Below are positions 10,434-20,537 of a stretch of DNA of 64,000 nt, piece after piece (position 1 is the first letter of the stretch; each line of letters starts with the position of its first letter). Source of the DNA: Micromonospora sp. M71_S20 (GTDB taxonomy: Bacteria > Actinomycetota > Actinomycetes > Mycobacteriales > Micromonosporaceae). The stretch is from contig NZ_RCCV01000002.1 of NCBI RefSeq assembly GCF_003664255.1, forward strand, positions 560,501 through 624,500. Direction: 5' to 3'. A program made the translations under genes and the position numbers. The notes beneath the pieces were generated by a model, which saw nothing but the letters and a program-made list of their open reading frames with translations, ran no database searches and was not told the DNA's origin.

Positions 10434-10844
10434 GTGCACGACGAGCCCATCGACCCCTTCAACGGCGACCCGGCTGATCCGGCCGCCGGCCTGCACGATC
10501 CGGGCGACGACGCCCCGCTCGACCCGCTGACGGACGTCGAGCGACAGGACGTGCTGGAGGATCTCGCCGACCTGGAGATCTACCAGGCGCTGCTGGCGCC
10601 GATCGGGGTGCGCGGGCTGGTCATCGAGTGCGAGGACTGCCGGGAGCCGCACTACTTCGACTGGGACCTGCTGCGGGGCAACCTGCGCCACCTGCTCAGC
10701 TCGGGGCGTCCCCGGGTGCACGAGCCGGCCTACGACCCCGACCCGGACCACTACGTCACCTGGGACTACGCCCGCGGCTACGCCGACGGGGTGCACGACA
10801 CCCTGACCGAGGGCGCCGACGAGGAGCCCGACACCGAACGCTGA
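10434..10844 (+). CDS. DUF5319-family conserved actinobacterial protein
   Basis: 136 residues, acidic (many Asp/Glu), starting MHDEPIDPFNGDPADP from the GTG at 10434; an upstream in-frame ATG at 10287 would add an Arg-rich stretch unlike the family. The core carries VIECEDCREPHYFDWDLLRG, with a CxxC pair that might bind metal, and a YDPDPDHYVTWDYARGYADG tail. The family occurs across actinobacteria next to guaB, as here, divergently. Function is unknown; the conserved position suggests a housekeeping role, but nothing in the sequence shows which. Confidence 0.75.
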   Translation: MHDEPIDPFNGDPADPAAGLHDPGDDAPLDPLTDVERQDVLEDLADLEIYQALLAPIGVRGLVIECEDCREPHYFDWDLLRGNLRHLLSSGRPRVHEPAYDPDPDHYVTWDYARGYADGVHDTLTEGADEEPDTER

Positions 10845-10868
10845 GGCGGGCCGGGGCCGCACCGGGTG

Positions 10869-10990
10869 GGCTCAGGCCGCCCGCCCGGCTCCGCGCGCCG
10901 GGGCCCTCTGGCCGGCCGGACGGCTCAGGCCACCAGCCCGCGCGCCGAGGCCCTCCGGCCGTACGGCTCAGGCCACCAGGCCGGCGCGGA
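10869..10990. repeat. Degenerate tandem repeats containing the end of the LuxR gene
   Basis: GGCTCAGGCC plus following bases recurs at about 10869, 10922 and 10965. The two later units share CGCGCGCCG-GGCCCTC-GGCCG then ACGGCTCAGGCCACCAG with a few differences. Read on the minus strand the shared part is the last codons and stop of the LuxR regulator gene (..GGLVA, stop), so the gene's tail seems to have been copied downstream. Function is not evident. Confidence 0.55.
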
Positions 10991-11792
10991 AGCCGGCCGC
11001 CACGGCGTGCGCGCGGTCCCGCGCGCCGAGCTTGCGGAACAGCCGCCGGGCGTGGGTCTTCACGGTGTCCTCCGAGACGAACAGCTCCCGGCCGATCTCG
11101 GCGTTGCTCTTGCCCTCCGCCATGCCCAGCAGCACCTGGAGTTCGCGTTCGGTGAGCCCGACCTGGGACCGGCCGCCGCGCGGGCCGGGCCCGCCCCGCC
11201 GCCCCGGGGGCGTGGTCTCCGCCGGCTCGTCGGCGGGCTCGGCCGGGTCGTCGCCGCGCTGCGCCGGCACCACCGTCGGCGTGCCGCCCGGGCCGTCGGG
11301 GGCCGTCGCCGACCAGGTGGGACCCGGTTCGGCAGGCGGCCGGCCGGCCTGGCCGGTACGGGCGGAACCGCCGACCGCCGCGGTGTCCCGGGCCGGGTCG
11401 GTGACCGGGCGCCGCGTCGCCCGGCCGGGCGACGAGAGCAGCAGCAGGGCCTTGGCCACCGCGCTGGTCAGGTCCTGGTCGACGCCCTGGATGAGGCCCC
11501 GGGCGCCCGCGCTGATGGTGGCCGCGGCGGCCTCCGACTCCTCGGTGCCGAGCAGCAGCACGGAGGCCTGCGGCGCGCGGGCGAGCACCCGCCGGACGAA
11601 GCCCGCGCTGTCCGGCCGGGTGAGGGCCGTGTCCGCGAGCACCACGTCGGCGGGGCGCTCGGCCAGCCGCAGCATCACCTCGGGATCGGAGACCGCCGTC
11701 CGCACCACGGCGGACAGCCCGAGCCGTGCCGCCGCGGACGCGAGATGTTGCGCCGCGAGCGGTGTCCGAACGCACACGAGAACCGTACGCAC
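10968..11792 (-). CDS. LuxR-family response-regulator-like transcription factor with atypical receiver
   Basis: 274 residues. Residues 1-120 resemble a receiver domain (VRTVLVCVRTP first strand; DVVLADTAL around the phospho-acceptor position), but the acidic pair normally after strand 1 is missing, so phosphorylation by a histidine kinase is doubtful. A long Pro/Gly/Arg-rich linker (about 125-205) leads to a C-terminal LuxR helix-turn-helix: LTERELQVLLGMAEGKSN and SEDTVKTHARRLFRKLGARD in parts. GTG 11792 is chosen because GGAGA lies just upstream and the receiver strand starts at once. It is divergent from the whiB3-like gene, 252 bp away, and no kinase gene is next to it. Confidence 0.82.
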   Translation of the reverse strand: MRTVLVCVRTPLAAQHLASAAARLGLSAVVRTAVSDPEVMLRLAERPADVVLADTALTRPDSAGFVRRVLARAPQASVLLLGTEESEAAAATISAGARGLIQGVDQDLTSAVAKALLLLSSPGRATRRPVTDPARDTAAVGGSARTGQAGRPPAEPGPTWSATAPDGPGGTPTVVPAQRGDDPAEPADEPAETTPPGRRGGPGPRGGRSQVGLTERELQVLLGMAEGKSNAEIGRELFVSEDTVKTHARRLFRKLGARDRAHAVAAGFRAGLVA

Positions 11793-12044
11793 AGTGGTCT
11801 CCTCTCCGTCGAGAAGCAGACCATGACCGGGTCGGGTCGCGAGGGGGTTCGGGCAATCCAACGAACTTTTCCGACAAGTGGGGCATATGCCGCCAGTTGC
11901 CGGAAGTTTTCGATCACAGGTGTGTGAGCCGGCGACGCCCCGGGTACGGAGGTCCCAGGCCGGAAACGGCGCGCCTGCGCGGACCGTCGCCCGGACGCCG
12001 ATTCACCAGGATCTGCGCGGTGCCGCGCGGGAGGAGGGGTGCTG

Positions 12045-12428
12045 ATGTCGAACGTACGCAGACTGCCCGGACCCATCGTCGACCTCTGGGACTGGCAGCG
12101 GCTCGGTGCCTGCCGGGGCCGGGACAGCGCGCAGTTCTTCCACCCGGACGGGGAACGTGGCTCGTCCCGCCTGCGCCGGGAGTCCGGCGCGAAGGCCGTC
12201 TGCCGCGCCTGCCCGGTCCGGGCCGAGTGCGCCGCCCACGCCCTCGCCGTGCGCGAGCCGTACGGCGTGTGGGGCGGCTTCAGCGAGTCGGAGCGGCTGC
12301 GGCTGCTCGCCGTCGGCTGGGAGGACCTGGCCGACCGCCGCCAGAGCCGGGTGGACGTGGCCCGACTGGAGGCCCGCCTGGGCCAGCCGCACCGGTCGAC
12401 CGTCCCCGCCCAGCGCAAGATCGCCTGA
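12045..12428 (+). CDS. whiB3: WhiB-family iron-sulfur regulator, WhiB3/WhiD type
   Basis: 127 residues. Four cluster cysteines (Cys23, Cys53, Cys56, Cys62) are in the standard spacing, with the GVWGG turn at 74-78. The N-terminal LPGP-DLWDWQ-LG-CRG and FFHPDGERG stretches match WhiB3 of mycobacteria and WhiD of Streptomyces rather than WhiB1/WblE. WhiD acts in spore maturation and WhiB3 in redox and lipid control, working with the principal sigma factor. The C-terminus runs about 30 residues past the usual end with a basic tail. A strong GAGGAGG site at 12031-12037 fixes ATG 12045 as start. The position next to groEL and guaB is as in mycobacteria. Confidence 0.9.
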   Translation: MSNVRRLPGPIVDLWDWQRLGACRGRDSAQFFHPDGERGSSRLRRESGAKAVCRACPVRAECAAHALAVREPYGVWGGFSESERLRLLAVGWEDLADRRQSRVDVARLEARLGQPHRSTVPAQRKIA

Positions 12429-12451
12429 GCCGGCGGCCTCCGAGACCACAC

Positions 12452-12485
12452 CGACGCCGCGTCCCCGCCCGGGGACGCGGCGTCG
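12452..12485. terminator. Bidirectional terminator hairpin after whiB3
   Basis: A perfect 15-bp GC-rich stem (left arm 12452-12466, right arm 12471-12485) with a 4-base loop lies between the convergent whiB3 and molybdoenzyme genes. There is no clear U-run, as is common in actinomycetes. Confidence 0.8.
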
Positions 12486-12526
12486 CGGCGTTCCGGCCGC
12501 GCACGAACCCCGTCGCGGGAGGGCGC

Positions 12527-14113
12527 TCAGCGCACCGTGACGGTGACGGTGTGCCAGCCGGTGGCGCCGTCCGGGGCGACCGCCTGCCGCCGCCCGGTCT
12601 GCGTCTCGCCGGTGACGTCGGTCGCCCGGACGGAGAGGGTGTGCTCCCCCGGCGTGGCGTCCCACCGCCACGACCACTGGACCCAGGTGTCCACCGAGAC
12701 CACGGGAGCCAGCTCCGCCTCGCGCCACGGCCCGTCGTCGACGCGTACCTCGACGCGGCGGATACCGCGGTGCTGCGCCCAGGCCACCCCGGCCACCGTG
12801 ACGGCGCCGGCGGTGAGCCGGTTGCGTGGGCGGGGCGTGTCGATCCGGGACTGGGTCTTCACCGGCCCCTGCGCCGACCAGCCGCGCGGCACCCAGTACG
12901 CGTCGAAGTCCGCGAAGCTGGTCAGCTCCAGCTCGGTCACCCACTTGCAGGCCGACACGTAGCCGTAGAGGCCGGGCACCACCATCCGCGCGGGGAAGCC
13001 GTGCCGCACCGGCAGCGGCTCGCCGTTCATCCCCACCGCCAGCAGCGCGTCGCGCCCGTCCCGGAGCACGGCGGTCGGCGTGCCGCAGGTCCACCCGTCC
13101 ACCGAGCGGCCGACGACCTGGTCGGCGCCCTCCTCCGGCTCGGCCTCGTCGAGCAGCTCCCGGATCGGCACGCCCAGCCAGCGCGCGTTGCCGACGAGGT
13201 CCCCGCCCACCTCGTTGGAGACGCAGGCGAGGGTGACGTACCGCTCGACCATCGGGCGGGCGAGCAGGTCGGCGAAGCTCAGCTCGATCTCGTTGCGTAC
13301 CCGGCCGTGGATGCGCAGCCGCCAGGTCTCCGGGTCCACCTGGGGCAGCACCAGCGCGGTGTCGATCCGGTAAAAGCCGAAGTTCGGCGTGACGTACGGG
13401 GCGAGCTGGGTCAGCGACAGGTCCGCCCCCGCCGGCACCGCCGGGGCGGGCGCCACCGGCGCGGGCAGCGCGACGGCCTCCCGGGCCGCCGACACCCCCC
13501 GCCGGCCGGCGAGCCACCGACCGCCGAGCCCGGCCACCCCGGCCGCGCCGACCAGCAGGCCGGCCCCGGTCAGGAACCGTCGCCGCGACGCCGGGTCGCT
13601 GGGCTCCAACGGCTGCACAGGCGCCGCGGCGGGCGGCGGCGTGGGCGGTGCGGTGGGCGGGGACCAGGGCCACGGGTCGAGTTCGAGCGGACCGGCGACG
13701 AAGGCCCAGAGCACCGCCGCCCCGAGCCCGGCGCCGACCAGCGAGGGCAGCGCGTCGAGGGGCCCGGCGCCGGCCCGCGTGACGGCGGCGGCCACGCCGA
13801 GGGCGGCGAAGGCGGCGATGCCGGCGAGACCGATCGCCAGCCGGCGCAGGGAGAGCACGCCGAGCAGCGCGGCGAAGGCGGCGAGCAGCAGGCCCGTCCC
13901 GACCAGCAGCGCGATCTTGTCGTACGTGCCGAAGAGCGCGATGCCGAGCTGCTTGAGCGGCTCGGGCACCGTGTCGACCACGAGCCCCCCGACGGCGACC
14001 AGCGGCGCCGAACGGGGACCGGTCAGCACCGCCACCAGCTCGGCGGAGCCGATCGCCACCGCGGCGGCGGTGACCCCGGCCAGGGCGGCGTAGCCGCGCG
14101 TCGTGCTGCTCAT
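12527..14113 (-). CDS. Membrane-anchored sulfite-oxidase-type molybdopterin oxidoreductase
   Basis: 528 residues. About four membrane helices come first (near 8-30, 65-88, 91-112, 121-140), then a Pro-rich linker, a Tat-like SRRRFL motif (177-181) leading a fifth hydrophobic segment, and then the sulfite-oxidase molybdopterin domain (about 225-410) and a dimerisation immunoglobulin-like domain to the end. Cys297 in TLACVSNEVGGD is the expected molybdenum ligand. The catalytic part should face outside. The substrate is unknown; family members oxidise sulfite or reduce oxidised methionine (MsrP), and no dedicated haem partner is nearby. ATG 14113 is used since the hydrophobic start follows. Confidence 0.85.
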   Translation of the reverse strand: MSSTTRGYAALAGVTAAAVAIGSAELVAVLTGPRSAPLVAVGGLVVDTVPEPLKQLGIALFGTYDKIALLVGTGLLLAAFAALLGVLSLRRLAIGLAGIAAFAALGVAAAVTRAGAGPLDALPSLVGAGLGAAVLWAFVAGPLELDPWPWSPPTAPPTPPPAAAPVQPLEPSDPASRRRFLTGAGLLVGAAGVAGLGGRWLAGRRGVSAAREAVALPAPVAPAPAVPAGADLSLTQLAPYVTPNFGFYRIDTALVLPQVDPETWRLRIHGRVRNEIELSFADLLARPMVERYVTLACVSNEVGGDLVGNARWLGVPIRELLDEAEPEEGADQVVGRSVDGWTCGTPTAVLRDGRDALLAVGMNGEPLPVRHGFPARMVVPGLYGYVSACKWVTELELTSFADFDAYWVPRGWSAQGPVKTQSRIDTPRPRNRLTAGAVTVAGVAWAQHRGIRRVEVRVDDGPWREAELAPVVSVDTWVQWSWRWDATPGEHTLSVRATDVTGETQTGRRQAVAPDGATGWHTVTVTVR

Positions 14114-14170
14114 CGGGCCAGTGTTTCCGATGCACCGGCCGGCCGGTAGTCGCGCCGGCGCCCGCAAAGG

Positions 14171-14209
14171 CGTCGGGGCGCACCGTCACGCGGACGGTGC
14201 GCCCCGACG
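14171..14209 (-). terminator. groEL terminator hairpin
   Basis: A perfect 17-bp stem (14171-14187 with 14193-14209) and a 5-base loop lie 16 bp past the groEL stop on the minus strand. This should separate groESL from the downstream molybdoenzyme gene, which starts 58 bp further on. Confidence 0.85.
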
Positions 14210-14225
14210 AGGCGTACGGCGAGGG

Positions 14226-16257
<2,032 letters not shown>

Positions 16258-16392
16258 ACCCTCCTGGGGTACTGGTTTCGTTACCGGTCGGCGAGCCGAC
16301 CGGCGTCAATCTGCCACATGCCACCGGGCGGGGCCGTCGTCGCGGGTGCCGGTCCGCCTGGCGTTCAGCGCCCGGGCCACGAGGCCCGGAAG

Positions 16393-16419
16393 CTGGCACC
16401 CTCGGGGTGAGAGTGCTAA
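16393..16419 (-). promoter_or_regulatory. CIRCE element (HrcA operator) 1
   Basis: CTGGCACCC, nine bases, GAGTGCTAA. The right half is a perfect CIRCE half-site and the left half matches 6 of 9 positions of TTAGCACTC; the nine-base spacing is exact. It lies upstream of groES. Confidence 0.75.
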
Positions 16420-16437
16420 TCGCAGGTTATTCCTCGG

Positions 16438-16464
16438 CTAGCACTCCGTCAAGGAGAGTGCCAA
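16438..16464 (-). promoter_or_regulatory. CIRCE element (HrcA operator) 2
   Basis: CTAGCACTC, nine bases, GAGTGCCAA. The halves match the CIRCE consensus at 8 of 9 positions each with exact nine-base spacing. It is 18 bp from element 1 and only 43 bp from the divergent methyltransferase start, so HrcA might affect that gene as well. Confidence 0.88.
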
Positions 16465-16506
16465 CCCGCCGGCCGGCGCGTCGGGTCCGCCGACCACAAT
16501 GGCCGG

Positions 16507-17748
16507 GTGGATCTCGACCAACTCGCCGCCCTGCGTACGCCCGAGGGGTCGGCCGCGCTCGCCGCGGCCGCGCGGGTGGCCGGCGGCGACCCGCTGACCG
16601 CGGCGGCCGCGCTCCGCTCGACCGGGCTGCCGGCCGGCCTGGCGTCGGCCGCCCTCACCCAGGCCGAGTTACGGCGCCGGGCGGTCGGCAAGTTCGGGCC
16701 GGCGGCGGCGGGGATGTTCCTCACCCGGGCCGGGTTGGAGCAGGCCACGCGGGGCGTCGTCGCGGCACGGCGGGCCGAGCGGCTGCGGGCCGCCGGGGTG
16801 CGCACGCTCGCCGACCTCGGCTGCGGCCTCGGCGCGGACGCGCTCGCCGCGGCCCGCGCCGGCATCCGGGTGTACGGCGTGGAGGCCGACCCGCTGACCG
16901 CCGCGATGGCCGCCGCGAACGCCGCGGCGGCCGGGCTGGCCGAGCTGTTCACGGTGGAGTGCGGCGACGCCACGGCGTTCGACGTGGACCGGGTCGACGG
17001 GGTGTTCTGCGACCCGGCGCGGCGCAGGGCGGGCACCGGGCGGCGCATCTTCGACCCGAACGCCTACTCCCCGCCCTGGGACTTCGTGGTCGGGCTGGCC
17101 GAGCGGGTGCCGCACACCGTCGTGAAGGTGGCGCCCGGCATCGACCACGCGCTGGTCCCGGCGGGCGCCGAGGCCGAGTGGGTGAGCGTCAACGGCGACC
17201 TGGTCGAGGCGGCCCTGTGGTGCGGCGAGCTGGCGCAGGTCCCCCGCCGCGCCACCCTGCTGCGCAACAGGCAACGGCCCCCCGTCGACGCCTCCGGCGC
17301 GGGAGGGGGGCCCGCCGATCGGCCGGCCGGTTCCTGCCAGCTGACCGGCTCCGGGGCCGCCGAGGCCACCGTCGGCCCGGCGCGCCGGTTCCTGTACGAC
17401 CCCGACCCGGCGGTGGTCCGCGCGCACCTGGTCGCCGAGCTGGCGGAGACGCTGGGCGCGACGCTGGCCGACCCGAGCATCGCCTACCTCTACGCGGACG
17501 CGCCGACGCCGACGCCGTTCGCCCGCTGCCTGGAGGTCACCGACGTGCTGCCGTTCTCGCTCAAGCGGCTGCGGGCGCTGCTGCGGGAGCGTCGGGTCGG
17601 GCGGGTGGAGATCCTCAAGCGCGGGTCCGCCCTGGAGCCGGAGAAGCTCCGCCGGGACCTGCGGCTGGCCGGGGACGAGGCGGCCAGCCTGGTGCTGACC
17701 CGGGTCGCCGGGGCGCCGACGGTGCTGCTCTGCCGGCCGGTCGGGTAG
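16507..17748 (+). CDS. THUMP-like class I SAM-dependent methyltransferase
   Basis: 413 residues. An N-terminal helical part (to about 85) is followed by a Rossmann methyltransferase: LADLGCGLGADALAAARAG is motif I, YGVEADPLTAAMA motif II, and VDGVFCDPARRRAGTGRRIFDP (in parts) the catalytic loop. The C-terminal THUMP-like region has SLKRLRALLRERRVGRVEILKRG. A Gly/Pro-rich insert of about 25 residues interrupts it near residue 260. The fold suggests an RNA substrate, but none is proven. GTG 16507 follows closely on CIRCE element 2; divergent from groES. Confidence 0.82.
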   Translation: MDLDQLAALRTPEGSAALAAAARVAGGDPLTAAAALRSTGLPAGLASAALTQAELRRRAVGKFGPAAAGMFLTRAGLEQATRGVVAARRAERLRAAGVRTLADLGCGLGADALAAARAGIRVYGVEADPLTAAMAAANAAAAGLAELFTVECGDATAFDVDRVDGVFCDPARRRAGTGRRIFDPNAYSPPWDFVVGLAERVPHTVVKVAPGIDHALVPAGAEAEWVSVNGDLVEAALWCGELAQVPRRATLLRNRQRPPVDASGAGGGPADRPAGSCQLTGSGAAEATVGPARRFLYDPDPAVVRAHLVAELAETLGATLADPSIAYLYADAPTPTPFARCLEVTDVLPFSLKRLRALLRERRVGRVEILKRGSALEPEKLRRDLRLAGDEAASLVLTRVAGAPTVLLCRPVG

Positions 17749-17830
17749 CGCGCGAGACCGTGGGCGCCGGCGTCGACCGTCCGGCCCTTTCGGCTCGCGG
17801 GTCGCGCGGGGCCGGGTTAGCTTGACCGTC

Positions 17831-18310
17831 ATGGCGGGACAGGGCACTCCGGCGACCGCGCTGCTGACGAAGCGGAAGATCGCCCACAGCACCCATCCGT
17901 ACGACGTCTCCCCGGACGCCCCGAACTACGGCGCGCTGGTCGCGGCGGCGCTGGGGGTGCCGCCGGAGCGGGTCTTCAAGTCGCTGGTCGCGGAGGTCGA
18001 CGGCGCGCTGACGGTGGCGGTCGTGCCGGTCACCGGCGAGCTGGACCTCAAGGCGCTCGCGGCGGCGGCCGGCGGCAAGCGGGCCGCCATGGCCGACCGG
18101 GCGGTGGCCGAACGGGCCACCGGCTACGTGCGCGGCGGCATCAGCCCGCTCGGCCAGCGCCGGCGGCTGCCCACGGTGCTCGACTCGTCGGCGCTCGACC
18201 ATCCCACCGTCTACGTCTCGGCGGGTCGCCGCGGTCTCCAGCTCCAGCTCGCCCCGCAGGATCTGGTGACGCTCACCGGGGCGGCCACGGCCCCGCTGTC
18301 GACCCGCTGA
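17831..18310 (+). CDS. ybaK: YbaK-family Cys-tRNA(Pro) deacylase
   Basis: 159 residues with the whole YbaK/ProRS-editing fold: HPYDVSPDAPNYGALVAAAL, RVFKSLVAEVDG with the conserved Lys, and GGISPLGQRRRLPTVLD with the GxxxP-type loop. It removes cysteine (or another wrong amino acid) from mischarged tRNA(Pro). ATG 17831 is preferred over a TTG three codons upstream. Stands alone; followed by a 194-bp gap with the xylose-operon regulatory region. Confidence 0.9.
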   Translation: MAGQGTPATALLTKRKIAHSTHPYDVSPDAPNYGALVAAALGVPPERVFKSLVAEVDGALTVAVVPVTGELDLKALAAAAGGKRAAMADRAVAERATGYVRGGISPLGQRRRLPTVLDSSALDHPTVYVSAGRRGLQLQLAPQDLVTLTGAATAPLSTR

Positions 18311-18385
18311 GCTGCGCCGCTCCCGGCGGCGACGAGAGAGCGCTCCCCCGCTCGGCGACGGGCAGGTGTCAGGGACGTTGCTGAA

Positions 18386-18404
18386 TTGTTACTGCCGACA
18401 ACAA
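18386..18404 (+). promoter_or_regulatory. Candidate ROK/XylR operator upstream of xylF-like gene
   Basis: TTGTT, nine bases, AACAA forms an inverted repeat in the only AT-richer part of this gap, 100 bp before the binding-protein start. The 9-mer ACAACAAAC at 18398-18406 recurs at 18461-18469. A ROK-family regulator gene closes the operon and could bind here; this is inference. Confidence 0.45.
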
Positions 18405-18504
18405 ACTCGCGACCTCGGTGCTCTTGTGCCCACGCCGCCGCGCGGAATACGTTGCCGGACACAACAAACCAACATCATCCCCCACCCCCGAAAGGACCCT
18501 GCTG

Positions 18505-19602
18505 ATGCGCAAGGGCTTCCTCACCTTCGCCGCCGTGGGCCTGCTGGCCGCCGGCGGCCTGACCGCCTGCGGCGACGACTCCGGTTCCGAGGCCGGCGGC
18601 TCCACCGAGAAGAAGCCGAAGATCGGCGTGATCCTGCCGGACAGCAAGTCCTCCGCCCGCTGGGAGGGCGCGGACCGCAAGTTCCTGACGGAGGCGTTCG
18701 AGGCGGCCGGCGTCGACTACGACATCCAGAACGCCCAGGGCGACAAGACGGCGTTCCAGACCATCGCCGACCAGATGATCACCAAGGGCGTCACCGCCCT
18801 GATGATCGTCAACCTGGACTCCGGCACCGGCAAGGCCGTGCTCGACAAGGCCAAGTCCCAGGGTGTGGCGACCATCGACTACGACCGGCTCACGCTGGGC
18901 GGCTCGGCCACCTACTACGTCAGCTTCGACAACGAGGTCGTCGGCAAGCTCCAGGGCGAGGGCCTGAGCAAGTGCCTGACCGACAAGGGCGCCAAGAACC
19001 CGGTCGTGGCCTACCTGAACGGCTCCCCGACCGACAACAACGCCACGCTGTTCAAGAACGGGTACGACTCGGTGCTCAAGCCGAAGTTCGACTCGAAGGA
19101 ATACACCAAGGGCCCGGACCAGAACGTGCCGGAGTGGGACAACACCCAGGCCGCCACGATCTTCGAGCAGATGCTGACCCAGACCGGCGGCAAGATCGAC
19201 GGCGTGCTCGCCGCCAACGACGGCCTCGGCAACGCGGCCATCTCGGTGCTGAAGAAGAACAAGCTCAACGGCAAGGTCCCGGTGACCGGCCAGGACGCCA
19301 CCACGCAGGGCCTGCAGAACATCCTCGCCGGCGACCAGTGCATGACCGTCTACAAGGCGATCAAGGAGGAGGCGAAGGCCGCCTCGGACCTGGCCATCGC
19401 GGTGGCCAAGGGTGAGAAGAAGGAGACCAGCCAGACGGTCAAGGACCCGGAGGGCGGCCGGGACGTCCCGGCCGTGCTGCTCACCCCGAAGCTGATCTTC
19501 AAGGAGAACGTCAAGGACGTCATCGCCGACGGCTTCGTCACCAAGGACGAGGTCTGCGCCGGGGCGTACGCCAAGCTCTGCGCCGACGCCGGCATCAGCT
19601 GA
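18505..19602 (+). CDS. xylF: Xylose-type ABC transporter sugar-binding lipoprotein
   Basis: 365 residues. Lipobox LTAC (Cys22) after a short signal peptide. The body is a type I periplasmic binding protein: KIGVILPDSKSSARWEGADR, then DYDIQNAQGDKTAFQTIADQMI and IDYDRLTLGGSATYYVSFDN, which closely resemble the D-xylose binder XylF. It would capture sugar outside the membrane and hand it to the permease. First gene of a cassette with ATPase, permease and ROK regulator. The ligand is predicted from family resemblance only; ribose or another pentose is possible. Confidence 0.85.
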   Translation: MRKGFLTFAAVGLLAAGGLTACGDDSGSEAGGSTEKKPKIGVILPDSKSSARWEGADRKFLTEAFEAAGVDYDIQNAQGDKTAFQTIADQMITKGVTALMIVNLDSGTGKAVLDKAKSQGVATIDYDRLTLGGSATYYVSFDNEVVGKLQGEGLSKCLTDKGAKNPVVAYLNGSPTDNNATLFKNGYDSVLKPKFDSKEYTKGPDQNVPEWDNTQAATIFEQMLTQTGGKIDGVLAANDGLGNAAISVLKKNKLNGKVPVTGQDATTQGLQNILAGDQCMTVYKAIKEEAKAASDLAIAVAKGEKKETSQTVKDPEGGRDVPAVLLTPKLIFKENVKDVIADGFVTKDEVCAGAYAKLCADAGIS

Positions 19603-19624
19603 CCCGTACCCGCTTCCACGCGCA

Positions 19625-19657
19625 CGCCGCCCGGCACGGACCCTGTGCCGGGCGGCG
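19625..19657 (+). terminator. Intra-operon hairpin between xylF and xylG
   Basis: A perfect 13-bp stem (19625-19637 with 19645-19657) with a 7-base loop lies 23 bp after the xylF stop. It probably attenuates transcription or protects the upstream message, giving more binding protein than transporter. Confidence 0.7.
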
Positions 19658-19709
19658 GTTCGCGCCGGACGGGATCCGAGACCTCCCCTCCACCTGAAGG
19701 AGACCCCCC

Positions 19710-20537
19710 GTGTCCGCAACCCCCCTGCTGGAACTACGCGGGATCGACAAGAGCTTCGGTCCCGTCCAGGTCCTGCGCGACGTCGCCTTCGCCGCCCACC
19801 CGGGCGAGGTGACCGCGCTGGTCGGCGACAATGGCGCCGGCAAGTCGACCCTCGTCAAGTGCATCAGCGGCATCTACCCCACCGACGCGGGCGAGTTCCG
19901 CTTCGACGGGCGGCCGGTGACCATCAACAGCCCCCGCGACGCCGCCGCGCTCGGCATCGAGGTCGTCTACCAGGACCTCGCGCTCTGCGACAACCTCGAC
20001 ATCGTGCAGAACATGTTCCTCGGCCGGGAGAAGCGCAGCGGCATCGTGCTCGACGAGCCGACCATGGAGCAGATGGCCGCCGACACCCTCGCCGGGCTGA
20101 GCGTGCGGACCGTGAAGTCGCTGCGGCAGCACGTCTCCAGCCTCTCCGGCGGCCAGCGGCAGACCGTCGCGATCGCCAAGGCCGTGCTCTGGAACAGCCG
20201 GCTCGTCATCCTCGACGAGCCCACCGCCGCGCTCGGCGTCGCGCAGACCGCCCAGGTGCTCGAACTGGTCCGTCGGCTCGCCGACAACGGCCTGGCCGTG
20301 GTGCTCATCTCGCACAACATGAACGACGTCTTCGCCGTCTCCGACCGGATCGCCGCGCTCTACCTCGGCCAGATGGTCGCCCAGGTGAAGACCACCGACA
20401 TCACCCACTCGCAGGTGGTCGAGCTGATCACCGCCGGCCGCTCCGGCGGGCTCGGGCTCGCCGCCGCCGAGCCGGCCAACGGCGGCAACGGGCACGGCGC
20501 GGAGCCGGCCGGCAGCAACCCAGGAGGCGTCCGATGA
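19710..20537 (+). CDS. xylG: Sugar ABC transporter ATP-binding protein (single-domain)
   Basis: 275 residues with one nucleotide-binding domain: Walker A GDNGAGKST near residue 38, Q-loop YQDLALCDN, signature LSGGQRQ, Walker B VILDEPTAAL, switch His in LISHN. The classic XylG/MglA/RbsA ATPases are tandem-domain proteins of about 500 residues, so this half-size form must act as a homodimer. The tail (after about 245) is Gly/Ala/Asn-rich. GTG 19710 follows an AAGGAG site. Its stop overlaps the permease start by four bases (ATGA). Confidence 0.88.
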   Translation: MSATPLLELRGIDKSFGPVQVLRDVAFAAHPGEVTALVGDNGAGKSTLVKCISGIYPTDAGEFRFDGRPVTINSPRDAAALGIEVVYQDLALCDNLDIVQNMFLGREKRSGIVLDEPTMEQMAADTLAGLSVRTVKSLRQHVSSLSGGQRQTVAIAKAVLWNSRLVILDEPTAALGVAQTAQVLELVRRLADNGLAVVLISHNMNDVFAVSDRIAALYLGQMVAQVKTTDITHSQVVELITAGRSGGLGLAAAEPANGGNGHGAEPAGSNPGGVR

